DNA from: DASPFV01 sp035620975 | Lineage (GTDB): Bacteria; Acidobacteriota; Vicinamibacteria; Vicinamibacterales; 2-12-FULL-66-21 | Assembly: GCA_035620975.1 (NCBI GenBank) | Contig: DASPFV010000322.1 | Location: 5,391-69,390 of the forward strand | Direction of reading: 5' to 3' | Length of the DNA stretch: 64,000 nt | Part shown: piece by piece, positions 9,387 through 18,069 of the stretch | Layout: every line of letters begins with the position of its first letter | Position numbering within the stretch: position 1 is the stretch's first letter | Notes under the pieces: generated by a model | What the model was told of the DNA's origin: nothing | Seen by the model: the letters and a program-made list of their open reading frames with translations, nothing else | Database searches by the model: none | Made by a program: the position numbers and the translations under genes

Positions 9387-10835
9387 GTGGCCCACCTCTG
9401 GTCCGGACGTTTCGACGGCGATCCCGACGCCGGGCTCTTCCAGTTCGGTGCCTCGTTCCGGTTCGACCGACGGTTGTTCGTCGACGACGTGCGGGGAAGC
9501 GCGGCGTGGGCGGAGGCGCTTGCGCGGGCGGGCGTGTTGAACGCCGCCGACGCGGAAGCAATCCGCAGCGGGCTGCACGAGATCCTGCAGCGGGGCGCAG
9601 ACCCGGCGTTCTTCGTGACGCCGGCCGCGCAGCAGGACGAGGACGTCCACGCGTTCGTCGAGCGCGAGCTGATCTCGCGCGTGGGCGAGGCCGGACGACG
9701 GCTCCACACGGGACGTTCCCGCAACGAGCAGGTCGCGCTCGACCTGCGTCTCTACCTGCGCCGGCGCGTGCCCATCCTCGAACGCGCGATCGTTGCGCTC
9801 GTCGGGGTGCTCGCCGATCAGGCGGGGCAGGCCGGGCCGGCCCTCATGCCGTCCTACACGCACCTCCGGCGGGCACAGCCCGTGCTCGTCGCCCACTTCT
9901 TCCTGGCGCACGCCGCCGCCTTCCGCCGCGACTGCCGCCGCTTCGCCGTGCTGCGCTCGGACGCAGACGAGCTGCCGCTCGGCTCGGGTGCCATCGCCGG
10001 GACGAGCTATGCGATCGACACCACGTGGCTCGCGCGCCGGCTCGGGTTCTCACGCGTCGTGCTGAACAGCATGGACGCCACCGGCGATCGCGACCTCGTG
10101 GCTTCCTTTCTCCACGCGGCGGCCCTGACCATGGTCCATCTCAGCCGGGTCGCGGAGGATCTGATCCTCTTCACGTCGGAGGAGTTCGCGTTCTTCGATC
10201 TCGCGGACCGCACGGCCACGGGCAGCAGCCTGATGCCGCAGAAGAAGAATCCGGACCCGCTGGAGCTCGTGCGCGGGAAGGCGGGCCGCGTCATCGGGCG
10301 CCTCGCGGGGTGGCTGGCAACCATGAAGGGGCTGCCAATCGGCTACAGCAAGGATCTGCAGGAAGACAAGGAGGCGCTCTTCGACGCCGAGGACACGCTG
10401 GCGGCCTCCCTCGAAGCGACGGCCTCCGTGCTGGCCGGCCTCTCCCTCGTGCGGGCGAACGCCGAGCGCGCGGCATCGGGCCTGCTGCTGGCGACCGATG
10501 TCGCCGATTATCTCGTGGCGGCCGGCGTGCCCTTCCGCGATGCGCACGAAATCGTCGGCGCGCTCGTCCGGCGGCTCCTGCAGGAAGGCCGATCGTTCGA
10601 ATCGCTCACGCTCGACGAATGGCGCGCGCACTCGCCGCTGTTCGGCCCGGACATCCGCGAAGCCGTCACGGCGGCAGCCTCGGTCGGCCGCAAGCGCACG
10701 CCGCAGGGCACGCACCCGGACGCCGTCGCGACGGCGCTGGCCGAGACGCGCCGCTGGCTCACGGCCACGGACGAACACGGGCAGGCTGCCACGGACGAAC
10801 ACGGGCAGGGCGCTGCCACGGAAGAACACGGATGA
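9387..10835 (+). CDS. argH: Argininosuccinate lyase with a repeat-derived C-terminal tail
   Basis: A 482-residue fumarase/aspartase-superfamily enzyme that splits argininosuccinate into arginine and fumarate. HTGRSRNEQV is near residues 107-116 and the mobile catalytic loop GSSLMPQKKNP at 279-289. Translation starts at GTG 9387. The family normally ends soon after the ETRRWL helix. Here about 23 extra residues rich in Thr-Asp-Glu-His-Gly follow (from about 460), encoded by a dispersed CACGGAcGAACACGG repeat. The tail is unlikely to be needed for catalysis and probably arose when the repeat replaced the original stop codon region. Confidence 0.95.
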   Translation: MAHLWSGRFDGDPDAGLFQFGASFRFDRRLFVDDVRGSAAWAEALARAGVLNAADAEAIRSGLHEILQRGADPAFFVTPAAQQDEDVHAFVERELISRVGEAGRRLHTGRSRNEQVALDLRLYLRRRVPILERAIVALVGVLADQAGQAGPALMPSYTHLRRAQPVLVAHFFLAHAAAFRRDCRRFAVLRSDADELPLGSGAIAGTSYAIDTTWLARRLGFSRVVLNSMDATGDRDLVASFLHAAALTMVHLSRVAEDLILFTSEEFAFFDLADRTATGSSLMPQKKNPDPLELVRGKAGRVIGRLAGWLATMKGLPIGYSKDLQEDKEALFDAEDTLAASLEATASVLAGLSLVRANAERAASGLLLATDVADYLVAAGVPFRDAHEIVGALVRRLLQEGRSFESLTLDEWRAHSPLFGPDIREAVTAAASVGRKRTPQGTHPDAVATALAETRRWLTATDEHGQAATDEHGQGAATEEHG

Positions 10836-10846
10836 ACACGGATTGC
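10764..10846 (+). repeat. CACGGA-GAACACGG dispersed repeat inside the argH 3' end
   Basis: Two units of CCACGGACGAACACGGGCAG are followed by a CCACGGAAGAACACGG unit, with ATGAACACGG trailing into non-coding sequence. A nearly identical unit occurs at 50269-50292, and a related CGCGGATGAA array lies at 62216-62480. The argH stop codon (TGA of GGATGAAC) lies within the repeat. Confidence 0.8.
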
Positions 10847-10896
10847 CGAGGGGTCGACGCGAGGCGAGCGGCGGGGCGCGACTGCCGGACCGTGAG

Positions 10897-11337
10897 ATGA
10901 TGACACTCTTCCTCGTCCATCACGCCGACGCCGTCTCGCCGGCGGTCGACGCGCAGCGGCCGCTGTCGCCGGAGGGCCGTGCGCATGCCGAGGCGATCGC
11001 GCGGCGCGTCGCCGCGCGCGGGGCGGCGCCGGAGGTCGTGTGGCACAGCGGCAAGCTCCGCGCGCGACAGACGGCCGACGCGTTCTGGCGCGCCTGCAAC
11101 CCCCTCGCGGACTTCGCAGCCGTGAACGGACTCCAGCCCGACGATCCGCCCGAGCGCATCCGCAGCGTCATCGAGGGCGACGGCCGCAGACTCATGCTCG
11201 TCAGCCACATGCCGCTCCTGCCGCGGCTGCTCTCGCTGTTGACGTCCGGCTCGTCCACGGAATTCCCGCCGCACGGCGTCGTTGCGCTGGAACTCGGGGA
11301 ATCGGGCTGGCGGGAGCTCTGGCGCGAGGCGGGTTGA
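10897..11337 (+). CDS. SixA-like histidine phosphatase
   Basis: A 146-residue member of the histidine phosphatase (phosphoglycerate mutase-like) superfamily, similar in length and layout to SixA, which dephosphorylates phosphohistidine proteins. The catalytic motif is FLVHHADA: the nucleophile His is present (residue 9), but the Arg normally before it is His. The second-half elements SGKLRARQTA and LVSHMPLL (second catalytic His) are present. It is the fourth rightward gene, 61 bp after argH, separated only by the end of the repeat. The substrate is unknown, and no link to arginine synthesis is evident beyond position. Confidence 0.75.
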   Translation: MMTLFLVHHADAVSPAVDAQRPLSPEGRAHAEAIARRVAARGAAPEVVWHSGKLRARQTADAFWRACNPLADFAAVNGLQPDDPPERIRSVIEGDGRRLMLVSHMPLLPRLLSLLTSGSSTEFPPHGVVALELGESGWRELWREAG

Positions 11338-11353
11338 AACGCATTGAGAGCCT

Positions 11354-12679
11354 TCAGGCTGACTCGCGGAGCGCCGTCGCGTGCTCCTGCAGGAGTGCCC
11401 ATGCCCGCGCGACGTGTGCCTCGGTCGTGCGCAGGTTCCCGATGGCGAGCCGCAGCACGAACCGGTCGTGCAGCCGCGTGTGTGACAGGAAGACCTCGCC
11501 CGTGGCGTTCACGGCCTCGAGCAGCCGCTCGTTGAAGCTGTCGTCGGCATCGGCCCGGAAGCAGACGACGCTGAAGGGGACGGGGGCGACGCGGACGAAG
11601 TCGGTGCTGGCGTCCACCCAGCCGGCGAAGAGTTGCGCCAGGCGCATGTGGTCCGCGAGCCGATCGCGGATGCCCTGCGCGCCGAAGTGCCGCAGCACCA
11701 TCCACAGCTTCAGCGCCCGGAATCGCCGCCCCAGCTGTATGCCCGTGTCCATCAGGTTCCGCACGGGCGCGGCCTCCATCGTCCGCAGGTACTCGGGCGT
11801 GAGCGCAAACGCCTCGCGCACCACGTCCATGCGCCGCGAGTAGAACGCGCTGAGATCGAACGGCGTGAACAGCCACTTGTGCGGGTTCACCACCAGGGAA
11901 TCGGCCCCCTCGCAGCCGTCGAGGATCCATTCGAACCCTGGCACCATCGCGGCAACGCCGGCGTAGGCCGCATCGACGTGAAGCCACAGGTCGTGCGCCC
12001 GGGCGAGCGCCGCGATTTCAGCCACGGGATCCACGCTCGTCGTGGAGGTCGTGCCCACGGTCGCGACGACGGCGATCGGCAGCCAGCCCGCCGCCCGGTC
12101 CTCGTAGATCGCTGCTTCGAGCACGTCGGGCCTGATGCGGAAGTCGTCGTCAGCCTCGATCCGGCGGAGCGACTCGTGGCCGAGGCCGAGCAGGATCACG
12201 GCCTTGTCGACGGACGAGTGGGCGTGCTCGGAACAGTACACGCGGAGGCGGGGCAGGTCGCTCCGTCCCGCGAGGCCCGCCGTGCGTACCTCCGGGACGG
12301 CCACCTCTCGCGCGGCCGCCAGTGCGTGCAGCGTCGAGATCGAAGCCGTGTCGTAAATCACGCCCTCGAACTGCGACGGAAGCCCCAGCAGCCGGCGGAG
12401 CCACCCGAGCGTGACCTCCTCCAGCTCGGTGGCGGCCGGCGACGTCCGCCAGAGCATTGCCTGCACGTTCAGGGCGGACGACAGGAATTCGGCGAGCACG
12501 CCGGGTCCGCTCCCGGAGATCGCGAAGTAGGCGAAGAAGCCGGGGTGGTTCCAGTGCGTGATGCCGGGCAGCAGGATCTGCTCGAAGTCCGCCAGGATCC
12601 GGTCGAACGGCTCGCCGGTCTCCGGCGCGTCGAGCGGCAGCGCGGATCGGATATCGCCCGGATGGACCCGCGAGAGCAC
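11354..12679 (-). CDS. Pyridoxal-dependent aromatic-L-amino-acid decarboxylase-like protein
   Basis: A group II PLP decarboxylase (aromatic amino acid/tyrosine type). The annotated 441 residues start at GTG 12679. NPHKWLF carries the Schiff-base Lys (about residue 268), HVDAAYAG is the cofactor-contacting segment, and HWNHPGFFAYF is the substrate-side motif. Codons upstream of 12679 still encode recognisable family sequence (DPDAFRRDAHRLADWIAEYF), open back to a TGA at 12860-12862. That stretch has no ATG, GTG or TTG, so the native start is unclear. It converges on the SixA-like gene with 16 bp between. Substrate preference (tyrosine, tryptophan or DOPA) cannot be read. Confidence 0.85.
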   Translation of the reverse strand: MLSRVHPGDIRSALPLDAPETGEPFDRILADFEQILLPGITHWNHPGFFAYFAISGSGPGVLAEFLSSALNVQAMLWRTSPAATELEEVTLGWLRRLLGLPSQFEGVIYDTASISTLHALAAAREVAVPEVRTAGLAGRSDLPRLRVYCSEHAHSSVDKAVILLGLGHESLRRIEADDDFRIRPDVLEAAIYEDRAAGWLPIAVVATVGTTSTTSVDPVAEIAALARAHDLWLHVDAAYAGVAAMVPGFEWILDGCEGADSLVVNPHKWLFTPFDLSAFYSRRMDVVREAFALTPEYLRTMEAAPVRNLMDTGIQLGRRFRALKLWMVLRHFGAQGIRDRLADHMRLAQLFAGWVDASTDFVRVAPVPFSVVCFRADADDSFNERLLEAVNATGEVFLSHTRLHDRFVLRLAIGNLRTTEAHVARAWALLQEHATALRESA

Positions 12680-13040
12680 CGGATAGAGATCGAGACTCGT
12701 GAAGTACTCGGCGATCCAGTCGGCCAGCCGGTGCGCGTCGCGCCGGAACGCGTCGGGGTCGACGTCGCCGAGATGCGGTTCGTCGGGGGAGGAGGCCCGC
12801 CGCTCGCGCTGGTTGCGACGTGTCAGGGTGTGCAGGCCTTTCGGGACGCGAACCGCGGTTCACGGGTCGGCATGCCCGATTGTGGCGCCGGGTTGCCGGG
12901 AGCGTCAACCCGCACCGCGGATGGGCGCGGAGCTCGGTGGATTCCGTCCAGGGTCACGGGACGCAATGACGCGGACCCGCGTACGTCCGGCGATCCAGGA
13001 GATGCGCCGGCCTGGCAGCCAGGACGAAGGCGGCCGGGAT

Positions 13041-14066
13041 CTATTCGCGTTCGACGGCGACCGTGACCGGCGCCGACAGGCGGACGCTGACCACCGAGCC
13101 GGCCGGCAGCGTGGCGGCGTTGCGGTCGCCGGCCAGGACCACGGCCGTTCCGCCCGCGGCGCCGGCGGCGCCGCCGACGGCTGCTCCCTTGCCCCCGCCG
13201 ATGATCGCGCCAAGCACCGCCCCGCCAATGGCTGCTCCGCCGATCTTGCGGGCGCTTTCCCCGCCGGGTGCTTCACCCTCGCGGAAGACGGACTCGGTGC
13301 GAATAGGAATCTGGGAGCCGTCCGCCAGCACCAGGGTGTGGAATCGGATGCCGAGCCGGGCGCGATCCTTCATCTTGCCGCCGCGCTCGACGAGAGTGAC
13401 CGAGCCCAGGACGCGCGAGCCGGCCGGAATGGCCACCTTGCCGTCTGCGCTGACGTCGCGCGTCACGCGCGCCTCCACGCGGTCCTCGACACGGGCGCGC
13501 TCGCTCGACAGAGAGGTTTCGACCTGCAGACCGAGCACCGACGAGGCCGGCACCGCCACTTCGACCAGTTCGCGCGCGCGCGAGGGAGCCGACACCTCTG
13601 TTCCGGGCAGCTCACGGCTCGGCAGCTCGAGCGGGGGGGCCGCCATGGTCATCGGAGATTCTCCAACCGGCCTGCGGTCCGGCACGTCAGCAGCGACAGA
13701 GGACGCGGATCTCGGGGACTCCGTGCTGGCCGCAGGAGGGGTCGACCGTTTCGCGGGCGGTGGAGTAGTCGTCGCGGCCGGGCGTTCGGCACGTGCGGCG
13801 GGCCGGCGCGGTTCCCGTCTGGCGGGTGGCTGTGCCACCGGTGCTTCGACCTGGACCGGCTCCAGCTCGACCGAAGCCGGCGCCAGTGGTGCCACGACCG
13901 CCTCGGTCTCGGCAACGGCGGGCGCAGGCGTCTGACCCGAGATCGGGCTGTGGACAGCCACAGGGGCCTCAGCCCGGTTCTGACGGACAGCGACGTAGGC
14001 GCCGCCCGCAGCTGCCGTGACGCAACCGGCTGCCAGCAACCCGAGCACGAGCGGCCTGGAAATCAT
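13041..14066 (-). CDS. Envelope protein with C-terminal glycine zipper
   Basis: An approximately 341-residue protein. It has one N-terminal hydrophobic segment (residues 4-24, with an LLAAGC lipobox-like end), a long Pro/Ala/Glu-rich linker to about residue 150, and a globular part containing a 'VAIPAGSRVLGSVT' strand. A glycine zipper follows (GGAAIGGAVLGAIIGGG and following), then a final beta segment. Glycine-zipper segments insert into or stabilise membranes. This arrangement is common in Acidobacteriota proteins of unknown function. I chose ATG 14066; an in-frame start further up (14102) only adds residues before the hydrophobic segment. It is transcribed divergently from the next gene, and its function is unknown. 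Confidence 0.7.
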   Translation of the reverse strand: MISRPLVLGLLAAGCVTAAAGGAYVAVRQNRAEAPVAVHSPISGQTPAPAVAETEAVVAPLAPASVELEPVQVEAPVAQPPARREPRRPAARAERPAATTTPPPAKRSTPPAASTESPRSASSVAADVPDRRPVGESPMTMAAPPLELPSRELPGTEVSAPSRARELVEVAVPASSVLGLQVETSLSSERARVEDRVEARVTRDVSADGKVAIPAGSRVLGSVTLVERGGKMKDRARLGIRFHTLVLADGSQIPIRTESVFREGEAPGGESARKIGGAAIGGAVLGAIIGGGKGAAVGGAAGAAGGTAVVLAGDRNAATLPAGSVVSVRLSAPVTVAVERE

Positions 14067-14368
14067 GATGAACCTGCTTCCTGGATGCCTGACTCGCAGC
14101 AATTGCTGTGCCCCGGAATCGACCCCTCGAGGTCCAGCCGTGTCAGTGACTTATACGGCGGGCGAGAGAGGGTCCAGCCGGCGGAGAGACCTCGCGATGA
14201 CAGTCGCTGTCCTCCGGGCAGGACCCTCCCCAGGCACGGCCTCCGTCCCGAGGTCCGGGATTCCCTTTACTTCGGAAGGCGGCGCACGGCATCCTCGTTG
14301 CTGATTCTATCGAATGGACCGGGGGCCGGCTGGTCGCCAGTCGGTGCCCCCGCCGCACCGGAGGTCGC
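14067..14368. other. Divergent intergenic region, no gene
   Basis: About 300 bp between two divergent envelope-protein genes. Apart from the CCGGAGG Shine-Dalgarno for the rightward gene I see no clear promoter, hairpin or open reading frame with real codon bias. Confidence 0.5.
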
Positions 14369-14950
14369 ATGCGCCGCGCCGTGCTGTTGCTGATTGCCGC
14401 TCTGCCGCTGCTCGCGGCCCGGGCCGAGGCGGTCACCATCAAGGAGATCATCGAGCTGACCCGCGCCGGGCTCAGCGACGAGGTCCTGCTGGCCCTGATC
14501 GAGGTAGACCAACGGGTGTTCTCGATCGATCCGGCGACGCTGAAGGAGCTCAAGGCGGCCGGCGTCAGCGAGCCGGTGATCGTGGCGCTCATCCGCAGCG
14601 GGCGGATGGCGCCCATCGAGCCGCCCCTGGCGGAACCGCTGGCCCAGCCGGAGCCCCCGGCTCCGCAGGTCATCGTGATCGATCACGAGCCTGTCGTTCG
14701 CGAGGTGAATGTGCCTGTGGCCGTGCCGGTCTACTTTCCCGTCTTTCCGCAGGTGCGGGGGCATCACCGCGCGGTCCCGGTGAATCCGGCCGTGCCGCCC
14801 GAAGTGCCGATTGTCGGGCAACCCCCGCCCTCGCCGCGACGTGCGGTGCATGCCCGTCCCGTCTACTGGGGGTGGGGGGGCAAGCTGCGCCCCGACGCCT
14901 GGAAGCCGGGCCCGGACGAACAGCCCAACCGGCCGAGACCTGAACGATGA
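14369..14950 (+). CDS. Small secreted protein of unknown function
   Basis: A 193-residue protein with a clear signal peptide (residues 1-21, ending ARAEA). A compact helical domain (about 23-78) is built around 'IKEIIELTRAGLSDEVLLALIE', a pattern I have seen in uncharacterised exported proteins of Acidobacteriota and Planctomycetota. The second half is rich in proline and valine with a Trp-Gly-Trp segment near the end. A GGAGG Shine-Dalgarno lies 6 nt before the ATG. No function can be assigned. Confidence 0.75.
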   Translation: MRRAVLLLIAALPLLAARAEAVTIKEIIELTRAGLSDEVLLALIEVDQRVFSIDPATLKELKAAGVSEPVIVALIRSGRMAPIEPPLAEPLAQPEPPAPQVIVIDHEPVVREVNVPVAVPVYFPVFPQVRGHHRAVPVNPAVPPEVPIVGQPPPSPRRAVHARPVYWGWGGKLRPDAWKPGPDEQPNRPRPER

Positions 14951-15009
14951 TCGAGGTCGCCCGCCGCTGAACACCAGCCCTGCGCCTCTCTCCTGCGCGG
15001 CGCCGGATG

Positions 15010-15018
15010 TGCTATAAC
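15010..15018 (+). promoter_or_regulatory. Extended -10 promoter for the M14 peptidase
   Basis: TGC-TATAAC is an extended -10 element. It predicts a start near 15025 and a leader of about 58 nt that includes the GGAGAG Shine-Dalgarno. I found no convincing -35, which an extended -10 can do without. Confidence 0.55.
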
Positions 15019-15082
15019 GCAGCCTCCGCGCCGCGAACAACCTGCCTGTGCCGCCGTTCCGGCGGGGCAAATGGAGAGTGCC

Positions 15083-18058
15083 ATGAATCGACGTCCCCTG
15101 CGAGCCGCGCCTGTCCGGATGGCGTGCGCCGCGCTGCTGTTGTCGGTGATCTGGTCCCGGCCGGCTCCCTTGGCGCAGGGGCGCGCGCAGGCGCCGCGCG
15201 AGCGGATCGACGCAGAATACACGGCGAAGATCAAGGAGTACACCCAGGACCCGCGCATCATCACCGGGCTGGTGGATCACCTGCCGGCATCCGAGACCGT
15301 GCCGACGCCGCTCAAGTTCTTCGGCCGGATGCCGGGCACGCCGGGCGAGCTCACCTACGCCAGGGACATCCACCGCTATTACGAGGCGCTCGACAAGGCG
15401 TCCGACCGGATCGCCCTGTGGAAGATCGGCACGACGGAGGAGGGGCGCGACATGGTGCTGCTCGCCGTGGCCGACGAGGCGACCATCCGGCAGATCGACA
15501 AGTACAAGGCGATGACCGCCGCGCTGACTGATCCGCGGACGACGACGGCGGAGCAGGCGGCGCAGCTGATCCGGACCGCCAAGCCGATCTACTGGATCAC
15601 GAGCGGCATGCATTCGCCCGAGAACGGCGGCCCCGAAATGCTCATCGAGCTGCCGTACCGGCTGGCGGTCGGGGAATCGCCTTTCATCCAGGCCATCCGG
15701 AGCAACGTCATCACCCTGATTACCCCGGTCATCGAAGTCGACGGCCGCGAGAAGCAGGTCGACACCTACTACTTCAACAAGCGTCGGCCGGAAGGAGAGT
15801 CGCGCCTCCCGCTCGTGTACTGGGGCAAGTACGTCGCGCACGACAACAACCGTGACGGGATGGGCCAGTTCCTCGCGCTGACACGGAACGTCACGCGTAC
15901 ATTCCTCGAGTGGAAGCCGACGATCATGCACGACCTGCACGAGCAGTCGACCTATCTCTACGCGTCGACTGGAACGGGTCCCTACAACGAGTCGATCGAC
16001 CCGATCACGATCGACGAGTGGTGGCTGCTTGCGAAGACCGAGGTGATGGAGCTGACCAAGCGCGGCGTCCCCGGCGTCTGGACCTACGGGTTCTACGACG
16101 GCTGGACGCCCAACTACATGTTCTTCATCGCGCATACGCACAACGCGATCGGCCGCTTCTACGAGGTGATGGGCTACGGCCCCGAGAACCGCGAGGTGAC
16201 GGCCGGTCCCACGGTCACGAGCCGCGAATGGTTCCGTCCGAATCCGCCGCTCCCGTCGATCAAGTGGGGACCGAGGAACAACACCAACATCCAGCAGTCA
16301 GCCCTGCTCATCGCCCTCAATCACGTCGCGAAGAACCGCGAGACCTACCTGGAGAACTACTGGATCAAGAACCGGAACGCCGTGGAGCGCGGGAAGAACG
16401 GGCCGGTGCGCGGCTGGGTGATCCCCGCCAGCCAGCGCCGGAAGATCGACGCGGCCGACGGGGTGAACGAACTGCGGCGCCAGGGTCTCGAGGTTCACAG
16501 GGCAGCGGCCGGGTACCACGCTGGCACCGTGCGCGTCGAGCCGGGTGATTACGTGATTCGCGGCGACCAGCCGTACCGCACGCTCGCCGACATGTACTTC
16601 GCGGTTCAGAGCTTCTCGCCAGCGAACCCGCGTCCGTACGACGACACCGGCTGGACGTTCCAGCTCATGCGGAACATCGTCGTGCGTCCGGTGAACGACC
16701 CGGCCATCCTCGATCAGCCGGCTACCCTGCTGACCGCCGATGCGAAGCCTTCAGGCGGGATAGAAGGCGCCGGCCCGGTGCTGGTGCTCGATCACACCAC
16801 CGACAATGCCCTGGTCACGTTCCGCTTCCGTCACCCCGACGTGCCCATGCAGGCGGCAGAGGAGGAGTTCGAGGCCGCAGGCCGGCGGTTCCGACCGGGG
16901 GCATTTGTCGTCCCGGCCGGCAATCGCGCCGCGCTGGAGTCCTCTGTGAAGGATCTCGGTCTCACCGCGTACGCCCTCGCCGCGGCGCCCTCGGTCCCGC
17001 TGCACGATCTCGACGTCCCGCGCATCGGCTACGTCCACTCCTGGGCCCGGACGCAGGACGAGGGCTGGGTGCGCGCCGCGTTCGACACCTACGGGGTGAA
17101 GTACACGTATCTCGGCGACATCCGGCTGCGCGAAGGGGACCTCCGCGGCAGGTTCGACGTGATCGTCCTCCCGCACATCGGCGGCAGCGCGCAGGCGCAG
17201 GTGGCGGGGCTCGCGAGGACGGGCCGCCTTCCACTGCCTTACAGGAAGACGCCCGACACGCCGAACCTGGGAGGCATCGACGAGGCCGACGACATTCGCG
17301 GCGGCATGGGCTGGGACGGCCTCACGGAACTCGTGAAGTTCGTCCAGCAGGGCGGCACGCTCATCGTCGAAGGATCCACCGCGACGATCTTTCCCGAGTA
17401 CAACGTCACGACCGGCGTGACCGTCGAGAGTCCGCAGGGGCTGTTCGTGCGCGGTTCGATCGTGCGCGGCGTGATTGCCGATCCCCGCAGCCCGATCGCC
17501 TACGGCTACGATGCGCAGGTCCCCGTCTATTTCAACCAGGATCCGGTCCTGCACGCCGCCGGGGCGTCCGGCGGGTTCCCCGGGTTGGCCGGCAGCGGCA
17601 TTCCGGGTGTCGGCATGAACATCACGCCGATGGCGAGCGCCGGGCAGCAGCGGCTGTCCACCTGGGATCCCGACAATCCCGGCGCGATGCCTCAGGCCGC
17701 TGCCCGTGGCCCGGCTCCGGACGGGGCGGACGGCGGCGGGCGCGGCGGCCGGGGAGGCGGCCGCGGCGGGTTCGGCAGTGGCGACGCCGGGCCGCGCCCG
17801 CGTGCGGTCCTGCAGTTCCCGGGCAATCCGGACGACATGCTCTTGTCGGGCGTTCTTGTCGGCGGTCAGGCGCTCTCGAACCGCGCACAGGTGGTCGATG
17901 CGAAGGTCGGCGACGGTCATGTCGTCATGTTCGCCATCCGTCCGTTCTGGCGCTGGCAGACGCACGGGACGTTTTTTCTCGCGTTCAATGCCATCCTGAA
18001 CTGGAACGATCTGGATGCCGGCCGCGCCGACGAGCGGCCGACCACGTCGCCGCAGTAA
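15083..18058 (+). CDS. Large exported M14 zinc carboxypeptidase
   Basis: A 991-residue exported metallopeptidase of family M14. A signal peptide spans roughly residues 1-33. The zinc-binding pair HSPE lies at His177 to Glu180 within 'TSGMHSPENGG', and the third histidine is in IMHDLHEQ (283-286). A long C-terminal region (600-990) contains a class-I-glutamine-amidotransferase-like 'VIVLPHIGG' segment and a glycine/arginine-rich linker near 890. ATG 15083 is preferred over ATG 15071 because GGAGAG lies 4 nt upstream of it. The gene is 11 bp upstream of a permease, suggesting that released products are imported. It should act in the periplasm or outside the cell. Confidence 0.88.
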   Translation: MNRRPLRAAPVRMACAALLLSVIWSRPAPLAQGRAQAPRERIDAEYTAKIKEYTQDPRIITGLVDHLPASETVPTPLKFFGRMPGTPGELTYARDIHRYYEALDKASDRIALWKIGTTEEGRDMVLLAVADEATIRQIDKYKAMTAALTDPRTTTAEQAAQLIRTAKPIYWITSGMHSPENGGPEMLIELPYRLAVGESPFIQAIRSNVITLITPVIEVDGREKQVDTYYFNKRRPEGESRLPLVYWGKYVAHDNNRDGMGQFLALTRNVTRTFLEWKPTIMHDLHEQSTYLYASTGTGPYNESIDPITIDEWWLLAKTEVMELTKRGVPGVWTYGFYDGWTPNYMFFIAHTHNAIGRFYEVMGYGPENREVTAGPTVTSREWFRPNPPLPSIKWGPRNNTNIQQSALLIALNHVAKNRETYLENYWIKNRNAVERGKNGPVRGWVIPASQRRKIDAADGVNELRRQGLEVHRAAAGYHAGTVRVEPGDYVIRGDQPYRTLADMYFAVQSFSPANPRPYDDTGWTFQLMRNIVVRPVNDPAILDQPATLLTADAKPSGGIEGAGPVLVLDHTTDNALVTFRFRHPDVPMQAAEEEFEAAGRRFRPGAFVVPAGNRAALESSVKDLGLTAYALAAAPSVPLHDLDVPRIGYVHSWARTQDEGWVRAAFDTYGVKYTYLGDIRLREGDLRGRFDVIVLPHIGGSAQAQVAGLARTGRLPLPYRKTPDTPNLGGIDEADDIRGGMGWDGLTELVKFVQQGGTLIVEGSTATIFPEYNVTTGVTVESPQGLFVRGSIVRGVIADPRSPIAYGYDAQVPVYFNQDPVLHAAGASGGFPGLAGSGIPGVGMNITPMASAGQQRLSTWDPDNPGAMPQAAARGPAPDGADGGGRGGRGGGRGGFGSGDAGPRPRAVLQFPGNPDDMLLSGVLVGGQALSNRAQVVDAKVGDGHVVMFAIRPFWRWQTHGTFFLAFNAILNWNDLDAGRADERPTTSPQ

Positions 18059-18069
18059 GGCGCGAGCCG

